Shown here piece by piece: positions 51,625 to 60,637 of a stretch of DNA of 64,000 nt. Location: positions 1 through 64,000 of the forward strand of contig JAUIFO010000007.1 of NCBI GenBank assembly GCA_030430385.1, in the 5' to 3' direction. Numbering within the stretch: position 1 is the stretch's first letter; every line of letters begins with the position of its first letter. The notes beneath the pieces were generated by a model. The model worked only from the letters and a program-made list of their open reading frames with translations. It made no database searches and was not told where the DNA came from. Source of the DNA: Bacteroidia bacterium. Lineage in GTDB: Bacteria > Bacteroidota > Bacteroidia > Flavobacteriales > Flavobacteriaceae. The position numbers and the translations under genes are program-made.

Positions 51625-54600
51625 CTATTTTACCTCAATTCTCACACCTTCACTATGACTACTAAACTCAGGAGCATACATACTTTGAATTGTAGTAATG
51701 CCATTGCTCATTTGACCACTGTTTGTCACACGTAAGTCGTATTCAAACACATAAACTCCTTTAGGTAAATAATCAAAAAAGAAATTAGTTGACGCGTCTT
51801 TTGTGCTTTCATAATAACCTAATCCGTCTTGCCATTTGTAAGAAGACAAGACATTTATTGGCTCCAATCCTGAAGCACGCATATCTTTCATATGAATAAA
51901 TTCCATATCACGATCACTACGTAATTCTATACGAATACGAATAAGATCTCCAACGTTAAGATTGGTGCCCTTTGAAATTTCAGAAATTTGCACACCTTGA
52001 TCTGTATTGGTTTTCTTAAAGAGTTTTTTCTTTAATGATAATGGTGTTTCGGCTGAAGTAATTTTATCCAAATCTTCAAAATATTGCCAATATAAACTTC
52101 CCCAAGCAATACCATTTCCTTTTTTATTCAGTTCTACAGAAGCCATTGCTGGATTGATCTCTTCAGCATTCCAAGACGTTTTGTAATATCCTGTTCCTGC
52201 TTCAACTTCCACATCTTTAAGTTGTGAAGGCGTAATAGCGTATCCGCCAACAATCACATCTACCATACCTGTAACACTTCCATCCGAAGAAGTGTTAGTA
52301 CTTAACCAATCACTACCTTGAAGTAATAAGGCATAAACAGCAGCAGCTGTAGATTTAGTCGTATTCCATTGGTTGGTTTGCTTATGTTTTAACAACCATA
52401 TTTTTAGGTTGTCAATGGTTTCAAGGTGTTGCGCTTCAGTCATAAGCTTACCACCAATTTCAGAGAAAACCTCAATCATTAAGGCTTGAGTTTCAATAGG
52501 AGCTTGGTACCAATACCACGAATTGGTATTGCTTTTCCAATACATGCCTAATTCTTCAGAAGTGATACTAGTTTCATCCAAAGACCTTAAAATCTTTTGA
52601 GAAGTTTCCGAAGCATTGACTCTATGCATGATCAAAGCCATCAAACCTTTACTGTACAAGGGTTTGTTTAACCAATAGGTTTTGATTTGATCATAGTAAT
52701 AGTCCATAATTTTAGCAACATTGCTCGATGGTTTCTCGTCAGTTAAAAAGCTTCTTAAGTACAAGTATTGCAATTGCGAATTGGTTAAATGATCTTTAGA
52801 TAAATCGGCTTTAGGTTGGTATCGCTTAATGTCTTCATATTCTTTCACGAACTCAGCATCTAAATAAGTCAAGGCTTTATTGATCATAGATTCCAGATCT
52901 CTCGACTGCGCTCGAGATGACATATCGACATCTAAATGATTCAAATGCGCAAAGCTAATGGCAATATGTTGGGTGATTTGACGATTTGGTCTTCCACCAT
53001 TGAACCATGCCCAAGCACCATTAGAAAGCTGATTGCTTTTGAGTTTTCGTTTTGAGGCTTCTAACTCATAGGTCATTTTATTTAAGTCAAATAGTAACGC
53101 AATTCGTTTCTTTTGTTCCGTTTCGTTTTGAGCATCACGTAACCAAGGCGTCTCTTGAATGATGATTGACTTTAATGCTTCATTCTTTTCAAGGTTTGAA
53201 ATGAGCACGTCTGCAGATTTCCATTGTTCAAAAACAGCCTGAATTTTAGGATTTGAATTGGCAATATGCGTTGCTAAAGCATTGGCATAATAGCGACTAA
53301 AAGTTTGCTCATTACATTCGTATGGATATTCCATTAAATATGGTAACGCCTGAACAGCATACCATACAGGATTTGAAGTCATTTCAAGCGTAAGCTTATG
53401 ATGCTTTAAAGTGGACGTTGAGGTTTTCGAAGCGTCTAATGTAGCCAGCTTATCTAAAGTAAAGGTTCGCGTTTCATTACTCTTGATCCACATTGGCAAG
53501 GTTTCGGTCACTAACATTCTGTTCGTAAGTGTAGGAACTGTGTGTTGTTCACCATCACTAAAATCGCCAGCTTGCGCTATGAATTTGAGATCAACCAAAT
53601 CTAGATCCTCTGGAATGATCATAGACCACTCAACATTAATATTTCCTTTTGCAGGAATTGAAATTGTTTTGGTGACTTCGAGAGCCTCAGTCACGAGGTC
53701 ATTGGTGATGTCAGTATTAGTTAGTGTATTGTGTAACTGTAGTCTGGCTTTTCCATCTAATACTTTATCTGTTAAATTTGAGATCTTACAACGTAGTGTA
53801 ATAGAATCACCATGTCTTAGAAAACGTGGTACGTTTGGTATGACCATCAATTCTTTTTGAGTCACAGATTCTAAACTAGTCACAGCACTTTCCATAGTTT
53901 TGGTATGCGCTAATAGCTGAAGTTTCCACTTGGTTAAGGCTTCAGGAGAGGTGAAACTAAAACGCACCTGACCTTTTTCATCAGTTTGAAGTTGCGGAAA
54001 GAAGAACGCTGTTTCCTGAAGGTTTTTTCGGATTGGAATTACATCAAGTTGCTTTTGTGTTTCTGGCGTATCATTTACATACATGTTTGTTAAACCGTTT
54101 ACTACAGAATCACCAGCAATTATTTTTGCTTTCTTCATAGTAATAAAATATCCAGCGTCATTTTCACTGGGCGCTTCCAATGCCATTTCTTCTAACTCTA
54201 CCGCAGTATCTTCAACCATTTCAATTCCAGAGGCGACACCTTGTAACCTTCTGTAGTAGCGAATGTTTCCAAAATACAACCCAAACCAATTTATCTGGTC
54301 GTATTGTTGTCTGGAGAAGTTATAATTTGAACGTTCTTGTTGATACACTCTAAATCCTCTCACGCCAAAACTATGATTGGCATTAACACCAATTTTAGCA
54401 TAATAGTTTGGTGTGGCAATAGGATTGAAATTCCAACTATGCGATTTGAATTGATCCAAAGACATGTCATACATACTTGCTAAAATTTCAGAAGTAACTT
54501 GTTCGCCTTTTGGACCTTTGATCTTAAAACTCCAAGTTTCATCTGATCCAGGTTGTAACTTATCTCTAAAGGTTTGCGTTTCAATTTGTAAATCGCTTTT

Positions 54601-57600
54601 TGGATAAGGCACGTTAATTAAAAGGGAATTGCTTTCATAACTATTAAAAACGGAATAACTGTAATGAACCGCAAATCCGCCAACATCCTTATCAGTCACA
54701 GGAATGGAAATCACCTTTTTAGTGTTAGATAAATGCACAATAAAAGTGTTAACAATCTTCTTGTTTTTCTCAATTATAACAGTTGCTGTTAGATCTTCAG
54801 CAGAAGATCCCAAAGTTAGCTTAACCGTATCGTCAGCGTTATAGGATGCTTTATCTGTTGTTATACTGAACAATGTATTATCTGCTAGTTGCTTGTCTTT
54901 TGGATGATAAACAGTTGCTCTATGTTCTTCAGTAATGGTTTGACCAAACTTATCTTTTGTTTCAAGTATGAAAGTATAAAGTCCAGAATCCCAAGACTTC
55001 ATATTACCAAGATCTATAGTTTTTGCAGTTTCAGTATCAAACGAAAATTCCTTGACTAGCTTTCCTTTTTTCCAGTAAATTGGGTTTTGCTCATTTCCGT
55101 AGGATTCGTAAGGAAACTTATTTTTGAATTCTTCAAATGAAACCTCTTGATAATCTGGAGCATTCCATGGTCGCTTTCGTAACACACGATCTGGAGCATT
55201 CAATTTAAAGACTTTAATAGTGCCTTCTGCTGGAACAAATTCACCATTCAAGTTTTGAGTTGTTATACTAATTGTCTGATCCTTTTTGGTTTTGTCTAGT
55301 TGCGTCTCAGTAGTTAAATGTGCAACCAGAGTGTGGTAACCAACATTAATTAGTGTAGAAGCGCTTCTAGTTTCACCATTTATATCTGTGACATCTGCTG
55401 TGACCTCATATTGATAAATTGGTAATGATGTTTTATCTGAAGTCGCATCAGGAATCGCCACGAATGGAATTTCAAATTGCCCTTTATCATCTGTAGTGGT
55501 TTCACCATAAGCAATTTCTTGTGGTTCATTTTGAAACCAAGGACGATACCAATAGTACCATCTTGGATATTGTACTTTTCTTACCACTCTATAAGTCACT
55601 TTGGCGTCTGAAATTGCACTTCCAGCATAAGCTAAAGCTTCTCCTTTTGCAACCACAGAATCATTAACCTTATATGTTTCAGAAACGGCATTAAATGTTG
55701 TTTCAAACTTCGGACGTTTATATTCTTCCAAAGTAAAATAATGATGATCTCGTATAGAACCAACAGTGCAATAAATTTCAATGTGGTACTGTCCGTTTAA
55801 ACCTGAAGTAGGCAACACAAATTCACCAGCTACAGAACCAAATTCATTAGAAACTAAATCTAATTCAGATAGTTTCTCACCATTAACATTGTACAGCGTA
55901 GCAAAAACAGTTTCATCTACCAGAGGCTCAGAATTTCCTTTTTCTCCAGCAATTAAAATTGATTTGAAATATACTGTTTGACCTGGTCTATAAATACTTC
56001 TATCTGAAAACAAAAAGGATTTGTATCGTGTTTTATTATCGTTATGATCGTAATAACGACTACTGTAAAAATTGTCAAAGTAAGCAGATTGCTCACCTTT
56101 TGAAAGATCAAGACTCAACCTGTAATAGTTTGAAGTCTTTTTTGTAAAACGCACTTCACCTTTTTCGTTACTGGTCATCGTCTCAGTACGATAGGAGTTT
56201 TTATAATTTGTAGTGTATTTAATTTTTGCAGTCACGCTAGAAATAGGTTGACCATTTTGCCTGTCTATGATTTGAAAAATCAAAGCATCTTTTGTTGAGG
56301 TTTCAACAACTGCAAAATTAGTAACTTGAATAATTTGAGTCGCAAAGGTTTGTGCTTCATTAGCTGCTTTGGCCAAAACTATGTAATGTCCGCTTTTTAG
56401 TTCAGGAACAATGACTTCTGTGCTATGACGTTGATAATCAAATTCATTTTTGAGCTTACTCGTCCATTTTGTGGTAGCAGATCGTTTCCTTAAAAATTTC
56501 AGTCTCGCATTGGCATCATAAAGTTTTTCAAAATCGTCAATCTCCTTTTGTGTAACTTTAAAGACCTCAAAATTGAGCGTGTCGAGATTTGCATATGAGA
56601 TTAAGAATTTTGAATACTGCTGAACTGGAATAACAGTTTCTGCAGTGATTCCAATTGAGCTTGTCTTTATTTGAGACATTAAATTTTCACACTGTTGAGC
56701 CGCTTTGCTTTTTGGGAATTTGGTAATTACAGTTTGGCATAGGTCAATGGCCTCTTTTAGTTTCCATCTCGGAGTTTCATTAGAAACAGGATCGTATTTG
56801 AGACCTTGTTGTTGCCATAGCGACGCGAGTTTAAAATCATATAATCCAGAAGCTTCATAACCTTTAAATCGCTTGCTTGAGGCTTGAAGTGCTTCTTGGT
56901 AAACTTCATCTTTATTATCAAAAGTAGCATGTTGGTATACGTATTCTAATCGTTGCAGATCCACATCTATTAAGGCGTCTGGATTTTGGTCTTTAGCATG
57001 AAAGCGTATTAAATCCTGATAAATTTTTAGGGCTTGTAATTGTAAGGATGTTGAATCTCTTGAAACCAAATCGGCTCCTGTAAAGGCTTTTGTTGGTCCG
57101 AGTAAAATCGGATTATCAATTTTAAACGCATAAGACGGTTTTGTGATGCTGTTTTCTGAGGTTTTAAAAAACTGAAGTGCATTATGACTTAATAGATCAA
57201 ATACCGTTGGTCTATAATGCTTTGAATCCTTTTGTTGGTTTAGTATGGTGTTGAAACGAGACAGTTCTACTTGCTGAAGAATTAGTCCGTTTTGCAAAGA
57301 ACGATTATAGTAGTTTTGGATGTTGTTAAACAGGGTTTGTAAATCCCAAGTTCTAAAGTCGTCATCAATTTTTTCACTGGTATTGGTACGCTCGTAAAAC
57401 TGGTAACGATGTTGATTAAAATATTGCCAATACATTGTAGCCAACATGTTTTCAAGGATGTTCTTAGTTGGCGCTTGGCTTTCTTCAATTTTAGATTTAA
57501 AAGTGTTTATAATCTTAAGCTGCGCGTCTTCTTCCAGTATGAGTAAGTATTTACTTTTATGAAGTAAGGCTTTGATTTCTTCGGAAGAGTTGTTGTCTTG

Positions 57601-57765
57601 TTTTGCTTTTTCGGCAATAGAAGTTACAACTTGCAAAGCAGATTTGGGCAAACCTTCTTTTTCGTATTTCGAAACTTCAGCCCATAAGGCATTATAATCC
57701 TCAGTTTGACCGTTTGAGAATTGAGCAAAACAAATGAGCATAAATAGACTAGTTAATATTTTCAT
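51625..57765 (-). CDS. Alpha-2-macroglobulin family protein
   Basis: This 2046-residue secreted protein begins with a signal peptide ending SNGQ. Bacterial alpha-2-macroglobulins are periplasmic or surface protease traps. A TPR-like helical N-terminal part (to about 370) precedes the MG domains, including MG2-like FSDRSIYRPGQTVYFK. The bait/ANA region has PIRKNLQETAFFFPQLQTDEKGQVRFSFTSPEALTKWK in pieces. The thioester motif CNEQ is at 1484-1487, followed by the helical toroid domain. A copy of the window's palindromic repeat is read in frame at residues 1615-1624. No penicillin-binding-protein 1C partner is adjacent. Confidence 0.92.
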   Translation of the reverse strand: MKILTSLFMLICFAQFSNGQTEDYNALWAEVSKYEKEGLPKSALQVVTSIAEKAKQDNNSSEEIKALLHKSKYLLILEEDAQLKIINTFKSKIEESQAPTKNILENMLATMYWQYFNQHRYQFYERTNTSEKIDDDFRTWDLQTLFNNIQNYYNRSLQNGLILQQVELSRFNTILNQQKDSKHYRPTVFDLLSHNALQFFKTSENSITKPSYAFKIDNPILLGPTKAFTGADLVSRDSTSLQLQALKIYQDLIRFHAKDQNPDALIDVDLQRLEYVYQHATFDNKDEVYQEALQASSKRFKGYEASGLYDFKLASLWQQQGLKYDPVSNETPRWKLKEAIDLCQTVITKFPKSKAAQQCENLMSQIKTSSIGITAETVIPVQQYSKFLISYANLDTLNFEVFKVTQKEIDDFEKLYDANARLKFLRKRSATTKWTSKLKNEFDYQRHSTEVIVPELKSGHYIVLAKAANEAQTFATQIIQVTNFAVVETSTKDALIFQIIDRQNGQPISSVTAKIKYTTNYKNSYRTETMTSNEKGEVRFTKKTSNYYRLSLDLSKGEQSAYFDNFYSSRYYDHNDNKTRYKSFLFSDRSIYRPGQTVYFKSILIAGEKGNSEPLVDETVFATLYNVNGEKLSELDLVSNEFGSVAGEFVLPTSGLNGQYHIEIYCTVGSIRDHHYFTLEEYKRPKFETTFNAVSETYKVNDSVVAKGEALAYAGSAISDAKVTYRVVRKVQYPRWYYWYRPWFQNEPQEIAYGETTTDDKGQFEIPFVAIPDATSDKTSLPIYQYEVTADVTDINGETRSASTLINVGYHTLVAHLTTETQLDKTKKDQTISITTQNLNGEFVPAEGTIKVFKLNAPDRVLRKRPWNAPDYQEVSFEEFKNKFPYESYGNEQNPIYWKKGKLVKEFSFDTETAKTIDLGNMKSWDSGLYTFILETKDKFGQTITEEHRATVYHPKDKQLADNTLFSITTDKASYNADDTVKLTLGSSAEDLTATVIIEKNKKIVNTFIVHLSNTKKVISIPVTDKDVGGFAVHYSYSVFNSYESNSLLINVPYPKSDLQIETQTFRDKLQPGSDETWSFKIKGPKGEQVTSEILASMYDMSLDQFKSHSWNFNPIATPNYYAKIGVNANHSFGVRGFRVYQQERSNYNFSRQQYDQINWFGLYFGNIRYYRRLQGVASGIEMVEDTAVELEEMALEAPSENDAGYFITMKKAKIIAGDSVVNGLTNMYVNDTPETQKQLDVIPIRKNLQETAFFFPQLQTDEKGQVRFSFTSPEALTKWKLQLLAHTKTMESAVTSLESVTQKELMVIPNVPRFLRHGDSITLRCKISNLTDKVLDGKARLQLHNTLTNTDITNDLVTEALEVTKTISIPAKGNINVEWSMIIPEDLDLVDLKFIAQAGDFSDGEQHTVPTLTNRMLVTETLPMWIKSNETRTFTLDKLATLDASKTSTSTLKHHKLTLEMTSNPVWYAVQALPYLMEYPYECNEQTFSRYYANALATHIANSNPKIQAVFEQWKSADVLISNLEKNEALKSIIIQETPWLRDAQNETEQKKRIALLFDLNKMTYELEASKRKLKSNQLSNGAWAWFNGGRPNRQITQHIAISFAHLNHLDVDMSSRAQSRDLESMINKALTYLDAEFVKEYEDIKRYQPKADLSKDHLTNSQLQYLYLRSFLTDEKPSSNVAKIMDYYYDQIKTYWLNKPLYSKGLMALIMHRVNASETSQKILRSLDETSITSEELGMYWKSNTNSWYWYQAPIETQALMIEVFSEIGGKLMTEAQHLETIDNLKIWLLKHKQTNQWNTTKSTAAAVYALLLQGSDWLSTNTSSDGSVTGMVDVIVGGYAITPSQLKDVEVEAGTGYYKTSWNAEEINPAMASVELNKKGNGIAWGSLYWQYFEDLDKITSAETPLSLKKKLFKKTNTDQGVQISEISKGTNLNVGDLIRIRIELRSDRDMEFIHMKDMRASGLEPINVLSSYKWQDGLGYYESTKDASTNFFFDYLPKGVYVFEYDLRVTNSGQMSNGITTIQSMYAPEFSSHSEGVRIEVK
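52895..52921 (-). repeat. Palindromic repeat copy inside the A2M coding region
   Basis: On the minus strand GTCAT-ct-CGAGC-gc-AGTCGAG-ag-ATCT matches copy 1 (20569-20595) at 21 of 27 positions. Every change falls in the paired arms or the loop. It is translated as part of MSSRAQSRDLE (residues 1615-1625) in the toroid domain. Confidence 0.7.
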
Positions 57766-57875
57766 TAGTAATTATTTGTTGCGCAATGTAAACGCTAATT
57801 CATATTTATAACATAACAAATGCGTTGATACTGCGTTTGATTTAGTGAAGTTATAAATTTTAAGTGTAAACACGC

Positions 57876-57883
57876 TATCTTTG
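57876..57883 (+). promoter_or_regulatory. Putative -7 element of the TPR protein gene
   Basis: TATCTTTG matches TAnnTTTG, 44 nt before the TTG start at 57928. No -33 TTG at the right distance, so only the -7 element is supported. Confidence 0.45.
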
Positions 57884-57927
57884 TCTATTCAAAATCAAAA
57901 ACAATACCAAGACTAAACATACAGAAA

Positions 57928-58932
57928 TTGTATACTAGTATAATTCAATATAAAACAATTCAACAGTTTGTAATACAGCTTTTTAGTGTTGTAATATTTT
58001 GTTTGCCTATACTAAGTTTAGGGCAACAAGCGTCGCTTCAAGAAGCGAAACAACTTATGCAACTCAAAAAATTTATGGCTGCAGAATCTGTTTTAGATAC
58101 TTATGTTGAAGCACAACCTGATGATCTTGAAGCAATAGAATTATTAGGAGACTCTTATGGGCAACAAGAAAAATGGGATGATGCTATTGAAACTTACAAG
58201 AGGTTAACAGAGCTCAAACCCAAAGAGGCTAATTATCATTACAAGTATGGTGGCGCTTTAGGTATGAAAGCCTTGAGCGTGAGTAAAATTAGAGCAGCAA
58301 CATTTATAGGTGATGTGAAATCTGCCTTTTTGAAAGCAGCCGAATTAGATCCTCATCATATTGATACGCGTTGGGCATTGGTGGAGCTATACATGCAATT
58401 ACCTGGAATTATTGGCGGAAGTAAAAAAAAGTCACTTCAATATGCTGAAGAGTTAGAAGCCCTTTCTGAAGTTGATGGTTATCTAGCCAAAGGCTATATT
58501 TATGAGTATGATGATGAGCCAGAATTAGCTGAAACGTATTACAAAAAAGCGATTAAGGTTGGTGGATCATTAACATGTTATGATAAGCTCACAAATCTAT
58601 ATGAGACTCAAAACAAACCCAAAGCAGCTATTTCAAATATTGAAGACGCGCAACAACATCACAATAGAAATGCCTTGCATTATCAAATAGGAAAAGTTGC
58701 TGCAGAATATAATGTTGAATTAGATAAAGGCGAACAATGTTTAAAGATCTACATCAAAAATTATTCGCCAGCAGATGGAGTTCCTAAGGCATGGGCAAAC
58801 TACAGACTTGCACAAATCTATAAACATAGAGGAGACAAATCTGAAGCGATTACTTACATAGATAAAGCCATAGAAGCTTTGCCTAAACTGAAGGTTTTTA
58901 AAGAAGAAAAAGACAGGATATTACAGCTTTAA
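57928..58932 (+). CDS. TPR-repeat protein, exported
   Basis: This 334-residue protein has a signal peptide (QFVIQLFSVVIFCLPILSLGQQ) and about six TPR-like helical pairs, such as LEAIELLGDSYGQQEKWDDAIETYKRL and a last WANYRLAQIYKHRGDKSEAITYIDKAI. The start appears to be TTG at 57928, since no in-frame ATG occurs before the signal peptide core. TPR proteins act as scaffolds; no specific partner can be named. It is divergent from the A2M gene. Confidence 0.75.
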   Translation: MYTSIIQYKTIQQFVIQLFSVVIFCLPILSLGQQASLQEAKQLMQLKKFMAAESVLDTYVEAQPDDLEAIELLGDSYGQQEKWDDAIETYKRLTELKPKEANYHYKYGGALGMKALSVSKIRAATFIGDVKSAFLKAAELDPHHIDTRWALVELYMQLPGIIGGSKKKSLQYAEELEALSEVDGYLAKGYIYEYDDEPELAETYYKKAIKVGGSLTCYDKLTNLYETQNKPKAAISNIEDAQQHHNRNALHYQIGKVAAEYNVELDKGEQCLKIYIKNYSPADGVPKAWANYRLAQIYKHRGDKSEAITYIDKAIEALPKLKVFKEEKDRILQL

Positions 58933-59037
58933 AAATGTTCTCAATACGTTTTTTAAGACTCGAGATGCGTTGTGCTTTCAATTTCCAATAATTTTATTTC
59001 TAAATGCATTTCAGGATTAACTATCTTTACTGTAATT

Positions 59038-59988
59038 ATGGATTTGCTAACTAAACTTGAATTAACACCACAGACGCACCATCAAATTGATTACCAATCA
59101 AAGGTGATGTTGTTTGGCTCTTGTTTTTCTGAACACATTGCTGAGAAATTAGAGTATTTTAAGTTTCAGAACCTAAGCAATCCTTTTGGGATCTTATTTC
59201 AACCATTAGCCATAGAAAAGCTCATTACCAGAGCAATCAATGAAGACCAATTTACTGAAGACGATTTATTCTTTTTGAATGAGCAATGGCATTCATTTGA
59301 TGTGCATTCTGTTTTGAGCACTTCGTCTAAAGCCGATCTTTTAGAAACCTTAAATACTAACTTAAAGCTTACACATAACTATATAACGGAATCAAATCAT
59401 CTGGTTATAACTTTGGGTACAGCCTGGTCTTACAGGCATATTGAAACAGATGCATTCGTCGCGAATTGTCATAAAGTGCCTCAAAAACGGTTTCTTAAAA
59501 CACTTTTACCAATTGATGTGATTTCAGAATCGTTGCAAGCCATCGTTGCTTTAGTAAGATCAATAAACTCAAACATTAATATATTGTTTACAGTGTCACC
59601 TGTTCGACATCTCAAAGATGGTTTTATTGAAAATACACAAAGTAAATCTCATCTTATTAGTGCCATACATCAAGTGGTTGATGCTAGAAAGCAATTGTTT
59701 TATTTTCCTTCTTATGAAATTATGATGGATGAATTACGAGATTATCGCTTTTATAAAGCCGATATGATTCATCCAAGCCCTGTAGCTGTAAATTATATCT
59801 GGGAAAAATTCCATTCAGTATGGATTTCTGAAAAGAGTCATTCTATTATGCAAGAGGTAGATGTCATTCAAAAAGGCTTACTTCATAAACCGTTTAATCC
59901 TAAATCTGATGCACATAAAACGTTTCTAAAGGATTTAAAAAACCGTCAATCCCTTATAAAATCTAGGGTTTCGCATATCGTATTTTAA
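59038..59988 (+). CDS. GSCFA-domain protein
   Basis: The GSCFA domain is named for the conserved motif seen here as GSCF (27-30) in MLFGSCFSEHI. NPFGILFQP and ITLGTAWSYRH are also typical. The fold is SGNH-hydrolase-like and the family may act on glycans or acyl groups, but its reaction is not established. The ATG at 59038 gives a 316-residue protein; a TTG-initiated extension from 58972 lacks family similarity. C-terminal HPSPVAVNYIWEKF resembles the Asp/His block of SGNH enzymes (DMIHPSP). Confidence 0.88.
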   Translation: MDLLTKLELTPQTHHQIDYQSKVMLFGSCFSEHIAEKLEYFKFQNLSNPFGILFQPLAIEKLITRAINEDQFTEDDLFFLNEQWHSFDVHSVLSTSSKADLLETLNTNLKLTHNYITESNHLVITLGTAWSYRHIETDAFVANCHKVPQKRFLKTLLPIDVISESLQAIVALVRSINSNINILFTVSPVRHLKDGFIENTQSKSHLISAIHQVVDARKQLFYFPSYEIMMDELRDYRFYKADMIHPSPVAVNYIWEKFHSVWISEKSHSIMQEVDVIQKGLLHKPFNPKSDAHKTFLKDLKNRQSLIKSRVSHIVF

Positions 59989-60007
59989 ATATACGTCATT
60001 TGTCGTA

Positions 60008-60038
60008 TTGTATACGCTTCTATTTTAGCGCAATTTTG
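60008..60038 (+). promoter_or_regulatory. Putative promoter of the surface lipoprotein gene
   Basis: TTG at 60008-60010, a 20-nt spacer and CAATTTTG at 60031-60038, one mismatch from TAnnTTTG. The ATG at 60069 is 30 nt downstream. Confidence 0.45.
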
Positions 60039-60068
60039 TCTCAGTATAAACCATAAAATTATTCAACA

Positions 60069-60626
60069 ATGAGACATTTTAAAAATTTCATGATTTTATT
60101 CATGTCATTAACCTTAGTAACATTTACATCATGTTCTAGCGACGACGATTCAAGCGGTGGAGATGATGGAGGAGGCGGAAATGGTGCTTCTAACGGAACT
60201 TTAGTTGCCAAAGTAGATGGTGCAAACTATCAGTCAATGGCAATCTCTTCTTCAGCTACTATTGCTAACAACGGTCAAAATTTACTGATTATAGCATCCA
60301 ATAGCGAAGGGAAAGCATTTTCTATGTCAATATTTGGATACGCTGGAGTAGATACATATGAGTTCACTGGAGCTACTTTAAATGTATTTAACACAGCATC
60401 GTATTCTGAAACTGATGTAGACTTAAACAATCCGCAAAATTCAACAACAGAGTTATGGCAAGCACCTTACGATGATACACTTGCTGGTACGCTTACAATT
60501 ACTGAAGAGACAGACACAAAACTTAAAGGAACTTTTGAGTTTACTTGTAAGAATGTTGGTGGAGACCAAAGTGTTAAAACCATTACACAAGGGTCATTTA
60601 ACTTAAACAAGCAGGTTCAACAATAA
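60069..60626 (+). CDS. Surface-type lipoprotein, probably DUF6252-like
   Basis: This 185-residue protein has a lipoprotein signal ending TFTSC. The Cys is followed at once by SSDDDSS and a Gly-rich spacer. An acidic stretch right after the lipid Cys is the Bacteroidota lipoprotein export signal for surface display. The remaining 140 residues look like a beta-sandwich, with a lone Cys in FEFTCKNVG. The folded part resembles small flavobacterial DUF6252 lipoproteins, but this is a tentative assignment. The propeller gene follows 11 nt after the stop. Confidence 0.82.
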   Translation: MRHFKNFMILFMSLTLVTFTSCSSDDDSSGGDDGGGGNGASNGTLVAKVDGANYQSMAISSSATIANNGQNLLIIASNSEGKAFSMSIFGYAGVDTYEFTGATLNVFNTASYSETDVDLNNPQNSTTELWQAPYDDTLAGTLTITEETDTKLKGTFEFTCKNVGGDQSVKTITQGSFNLNKQVQQ

Positions 60627-60637
60627 GCATAGCTGTT

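Noticed and set aside
53411..53860. Antisense frame of 149 codons within the A2M gene
   Set aside because: It lies wholly inside a well-supported gene on the other strand and has no family features.
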